This document shows, one piece after another, positions 22,953 to 31,536 of a stretch of 64,000 nucleotides of DNA (its first letter is position 1; each line of letters begins with the position of its first letter). Origin of the DNA: Bryopsis sp. KO-2023 (Eukaryota > Chlorophyta > Ulvophyceae > Bryopsidales > Bryopsidaceae); the NCBI GenBank assembly GCA_030272585.1, contig BSYQ01000002.1:5394001-5458000 (forward strand), in the 5' to 3' direction. A program made the position numbers and the translations under genes. Under the pieces are notes generated by a model. That model was not told the DNA's origin. It worked only from the letters and a program-made list of their open reading frames with translations, and made no database searches.

Positions 22953-24386
22953 TGGTTAATTGTGTTCGAAAATTTCTCGATTTACAATACTTCACTTACC
23001 TAACATCATTCTATACGACTTTTGCTCTTTTTCCACATTTTGGAGTATGTTTTTTGCCCTATTGCTTGGTCGACTTTCTATATACATAAACGCTTGTTAT
23101 TTATGTGTGCAATTAATATTAGGAATAGGAAATTCCCTTTGTATTAAAACATACTTTGCTTCATCTTAGGAGGTGATCTTGAGTATAAATGTTAATATGG
23201 CAGATTCGCTTCGGTTAAATAATCGATATTGAAAAAAATATAGGGTTTACTTATGTTCTAACACATTCTATAATGTCGCTTTTACATTAAAACCTACTTA
23301 AAAAAGGTGGAAATCAAACCATGATTACACATGAAGAAAGCTATTCGAGCTCATAAAACTCTGTCACCCCTCCTAGCAGTCAAAGCCACAAAGAAAAAAG
23401 GTTGGCGGAATCGGTAGAGTGTTTATGACTGTTCGTGTCCTTGGGAAGTCAAAATATTGGAATAATCTTAGCATGATTTTTCAATTATCATGGGTTGCTT
23501 CTTCCGTGCAAGGACGGGTATTAGCCCATTACCAATTGGGGATTCGGAATGAACTCTTTATATGGATCATTCAGCCACTACCTAATGATAGTCTTAACAT
23601 CGATATTAGTCAACTTTCATAAGGGTGAATCGGACCAACAACATTAGTGTGCGTCTATGTCAACCATATAATATTCTTGGGTAGTTAAGTGCTTTGGATA
23701 TTCGTTATCTGTCATATGGAGATTGTCACCCAAATCTGCGTAGCATATTTCTTCTTTCATTCGTGAATAGGTTGGATATGATGTATATGCTCAATCAACA
23801 CATCTCTCATCCCGCTTTGATGAGTGTTATATTTCAGTTTCGTTTTGAGGTTTGTTTCCTTGAAACATGTGAGCTGGAACGACGACCTTTCGTATTCAGC
23901 TCGTATCAAAGGCAGAATCATCGAGCATGTTCCCGATAAACTAGAAGGAAGGTCTCTTCATCCCCCTCGTTTGCCACGTCTACGTTTTTTTTGTTTATTA
24001 TATTTTTCTAGAATGAACCACTTCCTTAGGTGTCGTTGAAGGAGGATGTTTGTAGTCGATCTGGTCAAAAATCCGACATCGTGTAACTTTTCACGATAGA
24101 GGTGTTGCCATGCTCCTCCATCTCAACCTGTTGCCGGCTGCTACCTACACTTTTGCTGCAGCAACTGTTGGCCTCCAACTTTGAGCACTTTCTTTGATAT
24201 GATCCTTTAAAGCCGCCAGCTCTTTTGTTTCGCCTTGCTTTAACTCATCACACCCGTAGTTTTCTTTCCCCTAACTTAATGAGTAATATGTTCAAGATCC
24301 TTCATCCCTTGCTTAAAGCTCTTGTAGACATCAACTTTACAGGAAGCTGAACAATGGTTTGGGGGAGGAATCAAAGTGACTTCGAA

Positions 24387-24613
24387 GTTGTGCGTCGTTG
24401 CAACGGCGCACAACTCTGGATCACACCACAGTCGCTGAGCAGCGGGGTTCGCTCGCGCTTTGGTGGGTGCTTGTCGTAGCACTCAAATCACATCATTGAA
24501 AAAAGTGTGAGAGTCGTGCCGACGTCGTTTTTGCGACAACGACAACGGCCGTTAACCGTTAACACCGTTAACGGTCGTTGTCGTTGTCGCAAAAACGACT
24601 TCGGCACAACTCT
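24387..24613. repeat. Nested palindromes (fold-back element)
   Basis: 24510-24613 is a 104-nt near-perfect palindrome: 47-bp arms with about three mismatches and a 10-nt loop around 24557-24566. A second, 28-nt palindrome with a GTTGCAAC core lies at 24387-24414. Both are bordered by CACAACTCTGG, suggesting one decayed fold-back element. Confidence 0.75.
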
Positions 24614-25576
24614 GGGTGACTTTCATGTTATAGATTCGTCAATCCTATTGAATATTTAGAAAAAGACTATTCTCTTCTTCGGTTGTGAAATATGCTCTTC
24701 ATTAATTGCTTGTAGCCACTCCTCTAACTCAGAGGCTCTAAGAGGCTTTCAATTGTCCTGGTAACCTTCTGGAAAACAAAAGGTCCCCGGGGATTGAGTA
24801 CACTCACTCGGGGATTTACTCACTATGCAATATTTTTACGGGCTACCTTCCATCCATGCTCCATTGATTTCTTACACGAGGTAAGAGCTGAGTTCTGAGT
24901 TGTTTTAACAGATCCTAGCGCTATTTTTATACTCGCAGCCAGTTCCCTCACCGTGTGCCTTTTGATGGCAACACCGGATCTGTTATTTGTATAACTAAAC
25001 CCTCATCGGTGGTTTAAAATGGTGTTTCAAAATACTTTATAAACGTTCCTTTTATCTATCGACTTTAATCTCTCTCGAGTACTTTCTTCAATAGGCTCTC
25101 GCTCGTTATATTTTCGAGAAAATTCGGGAAAAGATGGTCAAGGGCCTTGACTCAAGGTAGTACTTGTCCTCTAATCAATGGGAGCGCCGGATTTGTAAGC
25201 ATTGTGCATTCTTTGACTAACATAACTTCAAATATACTACAAGCTTAACTATTCGTTCGTTCGTGGATGTTGACTTCTTGCCGTTATATATATATATACC
25301 CTTTCCTCGACCTCTCAATCTCAAAGCATTTGGGTCAAATTCATTTTTTGTACCAACTATAAATACATCATAACAATAACTTTTGCTTGCGCGAGAGATG
25401 ACATATGCCGGGTGTTTGATTTGATCAAAATAAATCTTGAGCGACATTGTCGATTTCTTTAATACACCTGTGGAGCTCATCTTATGAGTATGATACGTTC
25501 AAATAGCATGAAGAATCTCATCAATGTATTTTTTTCGAGAGTAAATTGATGATCGTCGTCTTTTCACGCGACCAAG

Positions 25577-25862
25577 TGTGGTGAAAAATGAGAGTCGATA
25601 GTTAGATGAGAAGGGGAAATGGGACGAAATGAGACGCGTGGGTGTTTGCGGCTGAATGGCCGAGTTGTGATGACGGGAGAAAACTTGTGGTTGATCTGTG
25701 TTGTGAAGTTGTGGCTGTGGATTCGGGAAGAGAAACAGGAACGATATTTAGAGGGACTGTTTTGTTGTAAAGACGCCTTATTTGCTTTGAGTTAACGGAG
25801 CGACTTGTCTGCGAACGTTTCGTTTCAGTGTATCAAACAGTTTGGAAAAACTTTATTCCACA
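25577..25862 (+). repeat. 5' LTR
   Basis: 286 bp, starting TGTGGTGAAAAATG and ending TTTATTCCACA. Differs from the 3' LTR at one position (25738). A GATATTTAGAG stretch near 25745 could serve as a TATA-like element; the U3/R/U5 borders cannot be fixed by eye. Confidence 0.95.
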
Positions 25863-28393
25863 TGGTTTCGGAGCGCAACCCCCTGGGGTTTTTACTCCTG
25901 TTGTATGGGCTTCTTTGGCTCACTATGACGAGCCCTTTCGCGCCACATATTCTGGTCGAAAGGTCGACCCTGTTGCGTCGCAAGGAGCGACGAAAAATAT
26001 GGAGCGCGACTCTTGCTCCTCGTCCGGTAACACTTGTTGAGTTTTTGCGTTGGGTTTCGAGGGCGCTGTTATTAACTCTTCTTCAGATAGGAGGGGTCGA
26101 ACAACACCCTGGACCTTCGTCTGGGGAACAGCGCTACTCGGCCTGGACGCGAGAACTGGACCAATGGCTGTGGGCAGTGGTGACTGCAGCCAATACTTCG
26201 TTTGGCTCACGACTCAAGGCGCTGCTCAAGTATTTCGACTTGAACGCCTCGGGTGGCCAGGTTATCGCCAGGATCGCCGCTGAGATTGCAGAGAAGGACG
26301 CAACTGAGTTGGTGAACGAATTTCACGGAGGGACGGTTCCTGGCGGAGGGTTTACGACGTCACACCGGTGGGATTGCTTAAGAAAACGCTTGGAGGAGAC
26401 CTTTCCGCATCCAACAACACTGGATGTTGAGCGATTACTGACGAACATGAAGAAGGGACCCCACGAATCGTTACGAGGTTTTGTCAAAAGATTCGTTTTG
26501 AGAGCACAGTCATATCCTACCTCTCAGTTGGATGTGCAACGTGCGGCACATATATTATATCGAAAGCTGCCTTCGTCCCTCCAACAAGGTTTAGCGGTTA
26601 CTCCTTTGACTAATTGCTCTCTTGACAAATTGGAGGAAACGGTGGTGACTTACGTCAATTGGAATACAGTGTCGACTTCTCCAGGCAAACTCCCGGCGCC
26701 CGATTACATGGATTTGGATCAGTTGCAGTTAGGGGCGCATGGCTTGGCGAAAGAAGACGAATTGGAAAGGGAACAGCACGTGGAGGGCTTGAGATATCAG
26801 CGAGGGAAGTCACGACCCCCAGTCGTGGAAGGAGACAAAATCCATTTTGATCGTATCGATGGTCCGATGTCCCTGGTTGCGGCGTGGAAAGCATTGGTGA
26901 CGACAGGTCGTTATTATCGACAGCTTTCTCAGGAACATCTACAGCGTTTGGGGAATAAGGACATGCATCGTCACATGCGTGATATGGGGATTCAGCAAGT
27001 GCGTTTTCGTGATCACACTGTGGTGCCTGACGACTATATTGACGAACACTCGGTCCAGGGATCTGATGATGCGGACCAGGTGGGACGTGTGACCGAGTTA
27101 AATGACGACGACGCTGATGCGTTGTTTCCTATGACGACGGCGCCATGTTCCAAACATCCACAGTCGTCGATCGTGATCCGTGCAGAGAATTCGTCTCTCA
27201 CTGAATATTATGATGCGCGAGAGGATTTTTCGCAAAGCAACGGTTCGATGGCAGTTTCTCACGTGGATGAGGGTGAGGTGGTGGACAGCGGGCCTCCTTT
27301 TTCGGCCACACGGTTTTTGGGAATGCGTCTTCGAGATGTGGATCTCTCCAGACTTTCGATTCCGGATCAAGTCTTACAGCAGCCGCCATTTACGTCATCT
27401 CCCCCAATTCGACCTGTGGTTTCGAATGTTGAAGTTCCCCCTGCGCCTCCGTTTTCCTGGGCTGCACCCATTTCTGGCGGACCAATCGTGAATGCGCCGT
27501 TCCCTGCACCTTTGGATGATGGGGCGCCTTCCCGCCAGCTGGCTTTCGCGGATTTGGATATTGCGTCGTCTTCTTCTCGCGATGTGTCCATGTTGGAGGC
27601 TCCAGTGGTGGAAACGATTTTGGAATCATCGACGACGACCTCTGATGTGGGCGACCAGGTGGAATTGCTCAGTTGCCAGCTTTTGGATTCCACTCCTCCA
27701 TTGAAGTGTAATCATGTCCAAGGCAAACAAAAAAAATCGCTGCATGTCCCTCTTTGGGCGAATGATACGCGACTGTCCGCCCTTGTGGATACGGGGGCGA
27801 CTCATAGCTTTGTGCAACTGGCCCTCGTCAAATCCTTACATCAAGAAGGACGCATGCGCCCTTGTGGTCGCAGTGTGGTGTTTGGTAATGGCGAATCCGC
27901 TCCTATTCTTGGACAGCTGGAGTTGGAGGTTCGAGTCTCGCCTAAGGCGACGGAAACGTTTTCTGTTTCCTTATATGTGCTTTCAGGCAAGGGGCCACCT
28001 CTCATTTTGGGCTTTCCATTTTTAGAGCAACACGGCTTTTTGGTGGACTGCTCTCGCCGGTTGTTAACGCGCCCCCATTCTCCTGTCGTTCACTGCGATC
28101 GGGCATCCTCCACCTCCCCTCCTGTGCGCCTCCTGTCTACTCTCTCACCTCTGACGATCCCTGCCGGCGCCACCCTGGCTGTGCCCACTGATGCCTCCCT
28201 CTCCAATGCAGACTTGTGCCATGTCCAAGTCCATCCCCAGCTGGCCCAAAAATACCACCTTCACGTGCTTTCTTCGGGCATCGACCGTGCGGGTACCTTC
28301 AAGGTGGTCCTCCACAACCTGGCCTCCTCCCCCTGTTCCCTCCCCACTGACCTCCCCTTCTGTCAGTTGTGGCTTCGGTCACAAAAAAACTGA
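25862..28393 (+). CDS. gag-pro: Gag-protease polyprotein of Ty3/gypsy element
   Basis: 843 residues from ATG 25862 (last LTR base plus the first two bases of the primer site) to TGA 28391-28393. Residues 8-30 and 58-76 are hydrophobic/basic. They lead into a 2A-like motif at about 77-85 (GGVEQHPGP), which might release the leader co-translationally. Residues ~115-267 are a retrotransposon Gag domain (helical; YFDLNASGG start; VKRFVLRAQS and LPSSLQQGL motifs). No CCHC zinc knuckle is seen. The central part is acidic/Pro-rich. Residues ~620-740 are a retropepsin-type aspartic protease: D-T-G-A at 643-646 (nt 27788-27799) and ILGFPFLEQHG near 714. Gag packages the RNA; the protease matures the polyprotein. 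The frame remains open upstream inside the LTR without an ATG. The stop lies exactly at the frameshift site, so most translation yields Gag-Pro. Confidence 0.9.
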   Translation: MVSERNPLGFLLLLYGLLWLTMTSPFAPHILVERSTLLRRKERRKIWSATLAPRPVTLVEFLRWVSRALLLTLLQIGGVEQHPGPSSGEQRYSAWTRELDQWLWAVVTAANTSFGSRLKALLKYFDLNASGGQVIARIAAEIAEKDATELVNEFHGGTVPGGGFTTSHRWDCLRKRLEETFPHPTTLDVERLLTNMKKGPHESLRGFVKRFVLRAQSYPTSQLDVQRAAHILYRKLPSSLQQGLAVTPLTNCSLDKLEETVVTYVNWNTVSTSPGKLPAPDYMDLDQLQLGAHGLAKEDELEREQHVEGLRYQRGKSRPPVVEGDKIHFDRIDGPMSLVAAWKALVTTGRYYRQLSQEHLQRLGNKDMHRHMRDMGIQQVRFRDHTVVPDDYIDEHSVQGSDDADQVGRVTELNDDDADALFPMTTAPCSKHPQSSIVIRAENSSLTEYYDAREDFSQSNGSMAVSHVDEGEVVDSGPPFSATRFLGMRLRDVDLSRLSIPDQVLQQPPFTSSPPIRPVVSNVEVPPAPPFSWAAPISGGPIVNAPFPAPLDDGAPSRQLAFADLDIASSSSRDVSMLEAPVVETILESSTTTSDVGDQVELLSCQLLDSTPPLKCNHVQGKQKKSLHVPLWANDTRLSALVDTGATHSFVQLALVKSLHQEGRMRPCGRSVVFGNGESAPILGQLELEVRVSPKATETFSVSLYVLSGKGPPLILGFPFLEQHGFLVDCSRRLLTRPHSPVVHCDRASSTSPPVRLLSTLSPLTIPAGATLAVPTDASLSNADLCHVQVHPQLAQKYHLHVLSSGIDRAGTFKVVLHNLASSPCSLPTDLPFCQLWLRSQKN
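25863..25880 (+). promoter_or_regulatory. Primer binding site (tRNA-primed)
   Basis: Begins TGG directly at the LTR edge (TGGTTTCGGAGC), as required to pair with the 3' CCA end of a tRNA. It resembles the initiator-Met type TGGTATCAGAGC at 10 of 12 positions. The tRNA is not certain. The gag ATG overlaps this site by two bases. Confidence 0.7.
26093..26116 (+). promoter_or_regulatory. 2A-like ribosome-skipping motif (coding)
   Basis: Encodes GGVEQHPGP at about residues 77-85, preceded by a leucine-rich segment (RALLLTLLQI). The canonical 2A motif is D-V/I-E-x-N-P-G-P. Here Asp is Gly and Asn is His, so activity is uncertain; the Pro-Gly-Pro end and the upstream hydrophobic helix are as expected. 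Confidence 0.45.
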
Positions 28394-28426
28394 ACCCTGT
28401 CCCGGTGGCCCCCCCCGGCCGCCGGG
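28384..28426 (+). promoter_or_regulatory. -1 programmed ribosomal frameshift cassette
   Basis: Slippery heptamer A AAA AAC at 28384-28390, in the gag frame, is followed at once by TGA (28391-28393). After a 10-nt spacer comes a 10-bp hairpin: CCCGGTGGCC (28401-28410), loop of six C, GGCCGCCGGG (28417-28426), with nine Watson-Crick pairs and one G-U. The downstream frame is exactly -1, so slippage enters the pol frame at 28390. Confidence 0.9.
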
Positions 28427-31224
28427 ACCCCCCCCCCTCCCCTCCCCTTCCCCCTCCCTCCCCTCCCCCCTCCCCCCCTCTCACCTACACTGAGACCCCC
28501 CCCTTTGTCCCCTTTTACCATCACCTCCGTCTCCACTTCCCCTTCGGGCGCAGTTGGGTCCTCCCTCCCCATTCCAGCCGTAGCCTCACCCTCCCCCTCC
28601 GCCTCCCCCCTGGTTCCCTCTCCGACCTCGTCGACTCCCTCCCCCTCTGTGGCGTCCATTTTCGCGTCAAGTCTGACGGCTGCCGCATTTGGGGCATTGT
28701 GACCAACACCACCTCCCGCCCCCTCCACCTCACTGCCCGGATGACCCTGTGCTCCGCCCGTTCCACCCTGTCCTCCTTCGTCGTCCCCGACTCCTCCTCC
28801 TCGTTTCCCATTCCATCTCGTCCCTCCACCTGTCCTTTCCGTCTCCCCTCGGAGTTGGCAGGGAAGATTTCCTCTCTCCCGGCAGACCTGGCTACAGAAC
28901 CGAACCCTGAAGTGGCGAAGTTGATTCGGGAATTCCCCGAGGTGTTTTCCAATACTCTGGGCTGCTGCAAGTCTCACACTGTGGGACCGCTACCCTTCGA
29001 CTTTTTGCCCCCTCCTCAAGAACATGTCAAGTCGTTACTTAGCGGCCCAGTGGAGGAGGAAAAATTATGGTCTCAAATTCAGGAGTGGGAAAGCCAGGGC
29101 ATCGTTCGAGAGGTACAGAAAGAACCTTTTCTGATCCCGATTTTTGGTATACCGAAAAAAGACAGCACCCTGACTAGATGGGTTTCTGATTTTCGACGAT
29201 TAAATGCATGTGTGGGAAAAAGGCCTTGCCAGTTGCCAACTGTTGAGCATTCGATCGCAGGAGTGAGACCTTTTTCGATTGGCAGTTCTATTGACCTCAA
29301 GGATGCATATTTTCAAGTGAAAATGCATGCCGATGCATCTCGTTTTATGGGGCTGCAATGCAAAAATCGGTGGTACGTGTGGAATAGACTCCCACAGGGG
29401 TATTCTAATGCCAGTTTTGAATTTACTCGAGCGATTAGAACCGCTATAGTTCGGGCTCAGAAAAGAATGAATTCTCAAGTATTGTCTTATTTGGATGACG
29501 TTATTTTGCTGTCAGAAAATAAGGTGCAGCACAAAAGGGACTTGCGAATTTTGCTGGAAGAGTTGCGTAGGGATGGGTGGACTGTAGGGTATAAAAAATG
29601 CGCTTTCTTTCGAACTGAATTCGAATTTTTGGGGATAAAACTATCGACACAAGGGATGACGCCAGGTGCAAAACTGTGGAATAAATTGGAAACGTTAAAA
29701 AAACCAGTGACGAAAACAGAGTGGCGTTCGGTGAGAGGCTGGTTCAATCAGTTGGCTCGTTTTGTTTTTCGAGGACAGGAAGCGTTAAAAAGTTTACAGC
29801 AGGCAGAATTGTTATCGTGTGAAGTGAAGTGGAGGGAATTCCTAGACTTTTTGCGCGCACATACTGTTCGTTGTAGTTATGTTGGAAAAAATTCCCAGTC
29901 TTTTGTTGTGTCAGTAGACGCTTCGAAGTTTGGGTGGGGGGCAGTTTTATTAAATAAACAGAAAATAATAAAGTGCGCCAGTGGTTCGTGGGCTAAGTCT
30001 TTTAGACACAAAATGTCTAACGAATTAGAATTAGAAGGAGTGTTGCGATCGCTGGATGTGTTTAGGCCCTGGATATTTGGCCAGCCAGTAGTCGTGATGA
30101 CTGATAATTCTTCAGTACAAAGTTTTATGAATCCGGCTAACACTAGCGATTTTATCAAGAGGCGGCTTGATAAAATATTAGCGGTGGCTCCAGAGGTCAG
30201 GTTTATTCCAGGTGCAGCCAACGTGGTGCCTGATTTATTATCGCGTTTTGAAGAAGGAAACAAGGTACATGCAGCGACGGTTAATCCAACAGACAGAGAT
30301 TGGCAAGAGGTGCATCAAGGGCATGTGGGTGTCTACCAATCGTGGGCTCGTGAACGGAGATTGAAGAAGGGTTTTTCTCACGACGAAATAAAGCGAAGAG
30401 TGTCGGCGTGTGAGGTGTGTCAGCGTTTTCAAAAGCGAACGCCTTGCGCGGAGTTTGGTTATATACAGCAGTCGACAGCTCCGAATGCGGTGGTCGCCTT
30501 AGATTTCGTGGGTCCAGTACAGAAATCTGCAAAGGGTAATAAGTTTTTTTTAGTGTTGATTGATGCTCTTACAAGACAAACTCTAGTTCGAGCTTGTAAG
30601 CTTAATTCGGCAGCGGCAGCTGTAGCAGCGTTGAAAGAATGGGAGGTCAAATTTGGGAAAATAAAAAACGTAATGACCGACAACGCTAGTTGCTTTTGGT
30701 CTTGGGCGTATACTGGATTTTGTATTTCACGAGATATTGAGAGGATTTATGTGCCGCCGTATTCGCATAAATCCAACGGTCTCGTGGAGCGAGCCAATCA
30801 GAATGTGATTGGGCGCATTCGTCGGCTGATGTTGGCGATGAAAACGCAGGACTGGGAGAGCGTATTAGGTCAGACGCAACAGGCGTTAGATACTATGGTG
30901 AACAGGGTAACGCAGTTTACTCCGACAGAACTCAGGCAAGCAGGGCCATCTATGTGGAAGGTCGCAGTTCGACGTATGATGGCTCACAGACAAAAGGTGA
31001 ATGCGAAATATCGCAAGGGCTTGCGAGAACGAGAATGGAAGAACGGGCAGAGAGTTTACGTGTACGATTTCAAAAGGGAAACTCGTAAACAGCATAAATT
31101 CGATCCTTATTGGATTGGACCAGGACTTATTGTAGGAAGGGAATCGAGAACTATTTTGAAGGTGTCAATGCCACACCAAGTGATTAGAGTTCACTCTGAT
31201 TTTGTTTTTCCTGTGAACGGTTAG
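28390..31224 (+). CDS. pol: Pol: reverse transcriptase, RNase H, integrase
   Basis: 944 residues in the -1 frame, expressed by frameshifting; stop TAG at 31222-31224. Residues 1-160 are an unusual Pro/Ser-rich linker from C-rich DNA. Reverse transcriptase spans ~220-470 (SDFRRLN, LPQGYSNASFEF, catalytic Y-L-D-D at nt 29488-29499, FLGIKLS). RNase H spans ~500-620: D in SVDASKFGWG, E in ELELEG, D in MTDNSS, D in NVVPDLLSR. Integrase starts ~640 with the zinc finger (H-x3-H in HQGH with C-x2-C in CEVC). It continues with catalytic D in ALDFVGP, D in VMTDNASC and E in GLVERANQ, the last two separated by exactly 35 residues (D,D35E). The C-terminal part has the GPGLIVG SH3-like segment. No chromodomain is evident. 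All catalytic residues are intact. Confidence 0.93.
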   Translation: MNPVPVAPPGRRDPPPSPPLPPPSPPPSPPLTYTETPPFVPFYHHLRLHFPFGRSWVLPPHSSRSLTLPLRLPPGSLSDLVDSLPLCGVHFRVKSDGCRIWGIVTNTTSRPLHLTARMTLCSARSTLSSFVVPDSSSSFPIPSRPSTCPFRLPSELAGKISSLPADLATEPNPEVAKLIREFPEVFSNTLGCCKSHTVGPLPFDFLPPPQEHVKSLLSGPVEEEKLWSQIQEWESQGIVREVQKEPFLIPIFGIPKKDSTLTRWVSDFRRLNACVGKRPCQLPTVEHSIAGVRPFSIGSSIDLKDAYFQVKMHADASRFMGLQCKNRWYVWNRLPQGYSNASFEFTRAIRTAIVRAQKRMNSQVLSYLDDVILLSENKVQHKRDLRILLEELRRDGWTVGYKKCAFFRTEFEFLGIKLSTQGMTPGAKLWNKLETLKKPVTKTEWRSVRGWFNQLARFVFRGQEALKSLQQAELLSCEVKWREFLDFLRAHTVRCSYVGKNSQSFVVSVDASKFGWGAVLLNKQKIIKCASGSWAKSFRHKMSNELELEGVLRSLDVFRPWIFGQPVVVMTDNSSVQSFMNPANTSDFIKRRLDKILAVAPEVRFIPGAANVVPDLLSRFEEGNKVHAATVNPTDRDWQEVHQGHVGVYQSWARERRLKKGFSHDEIKRRVSACEVCQRFQKRTPCAEFGYIQQSTAPNAVVALDFVGPVQKSAKGNKFFLVLIDALTRQTLVRACKLNSAAAAVAALKEWEVKFGKIKNVMTDNASCFWSWAYTGFCISRDIERIYVPPYSHKSNGLVERANQNVIGRIRRLMLAMKTQDWESVLGQTQQALDTMVNRVTQFTPTELRQAGPSMWKVAVRRMMAHRQKVNAKYRKGLREREWKNGQRVYVYDFKRETRKQHKFDPYWIGPGLIVGRESRTILKVSMPHQVIRVHSDFVFPVNG

Positions 31225-31246
31225 AGAAAGAAAGCGCAGGGAAGCG
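31223..31246 (+). promoter_or_regulatory. Polypurine tract
   Basis: Purine-rich AGAGAAAGAAAGCGCAGGGA run abutting the 3' LTR, the expected primer for plus-strand synthesis. It has two or three pyrimidine interruptions. Confidence 0.65.
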
Positions 31247-31532
31247 TGTGGTGAAAAATGAGAGTCGATAGTTAGATGAGAAGGGGAAATGGGACGAAAT
31301 GAGACGCGTGGGTGTTTGCGGCTGAATGGCCGAGTTGTGATGACGGGAGAAAACTTGTGGTTGATCTGTGTTGTGAAGTTGTGGCTGTGGATTCGGGAAG
31401 AGAAACATGAACGATATTTAGAGGGACTGTTTTGTTGTAAAGACGCCTTATTTGCTTTGAGTTAACGGAGCGACTTGTCTGCGAACGTTTCGTTTCAGTG
31501 TATCAAACAGTTTGGAAAAACTTTATTCCACA
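31247..31532 (+). repeat. 3' LTR
   Basis: 286 bp, identical to the 5' LTR except at 31408. Followed by the target duplication CAAG. Confidence 0.95.
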
Positions 31533-31536
31533 CAAG

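Larger units (their letters stand above)
25577..31532 (+). mobile_element. Full-length, young Ty3/gypsy LTR retrotransposon
   Basis: The 5956-bp element is bounded by TGTGG...CCACA ends and flanked by CAAG on both sides (25573-25576 and 31533-31536), a 4-bp target duplication. Order: LTR, primer binding site, gag-protease frame, -1 frameshift signal, RT-RNase H-integrase frame, polypurine tract, LTR. The RT then RNase H then integrase order places it in Ty3/gypsy (Metaviridae-type) elements. All catalytic motifs are present and neither frame is interrupted. The two 286-bp LTRs differ at a single base (25738 G, 31408 T). By structure this is potentially active. Confidence 0.95.

Noticed and set aside
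28363-28977. Long minus-strand frame (204 codons, Gly/Glu-rich) and other frames opposite pol
   Set aside because: Antisense shadow of the C-rich start of pol, where stop codons are improbable in several frames.
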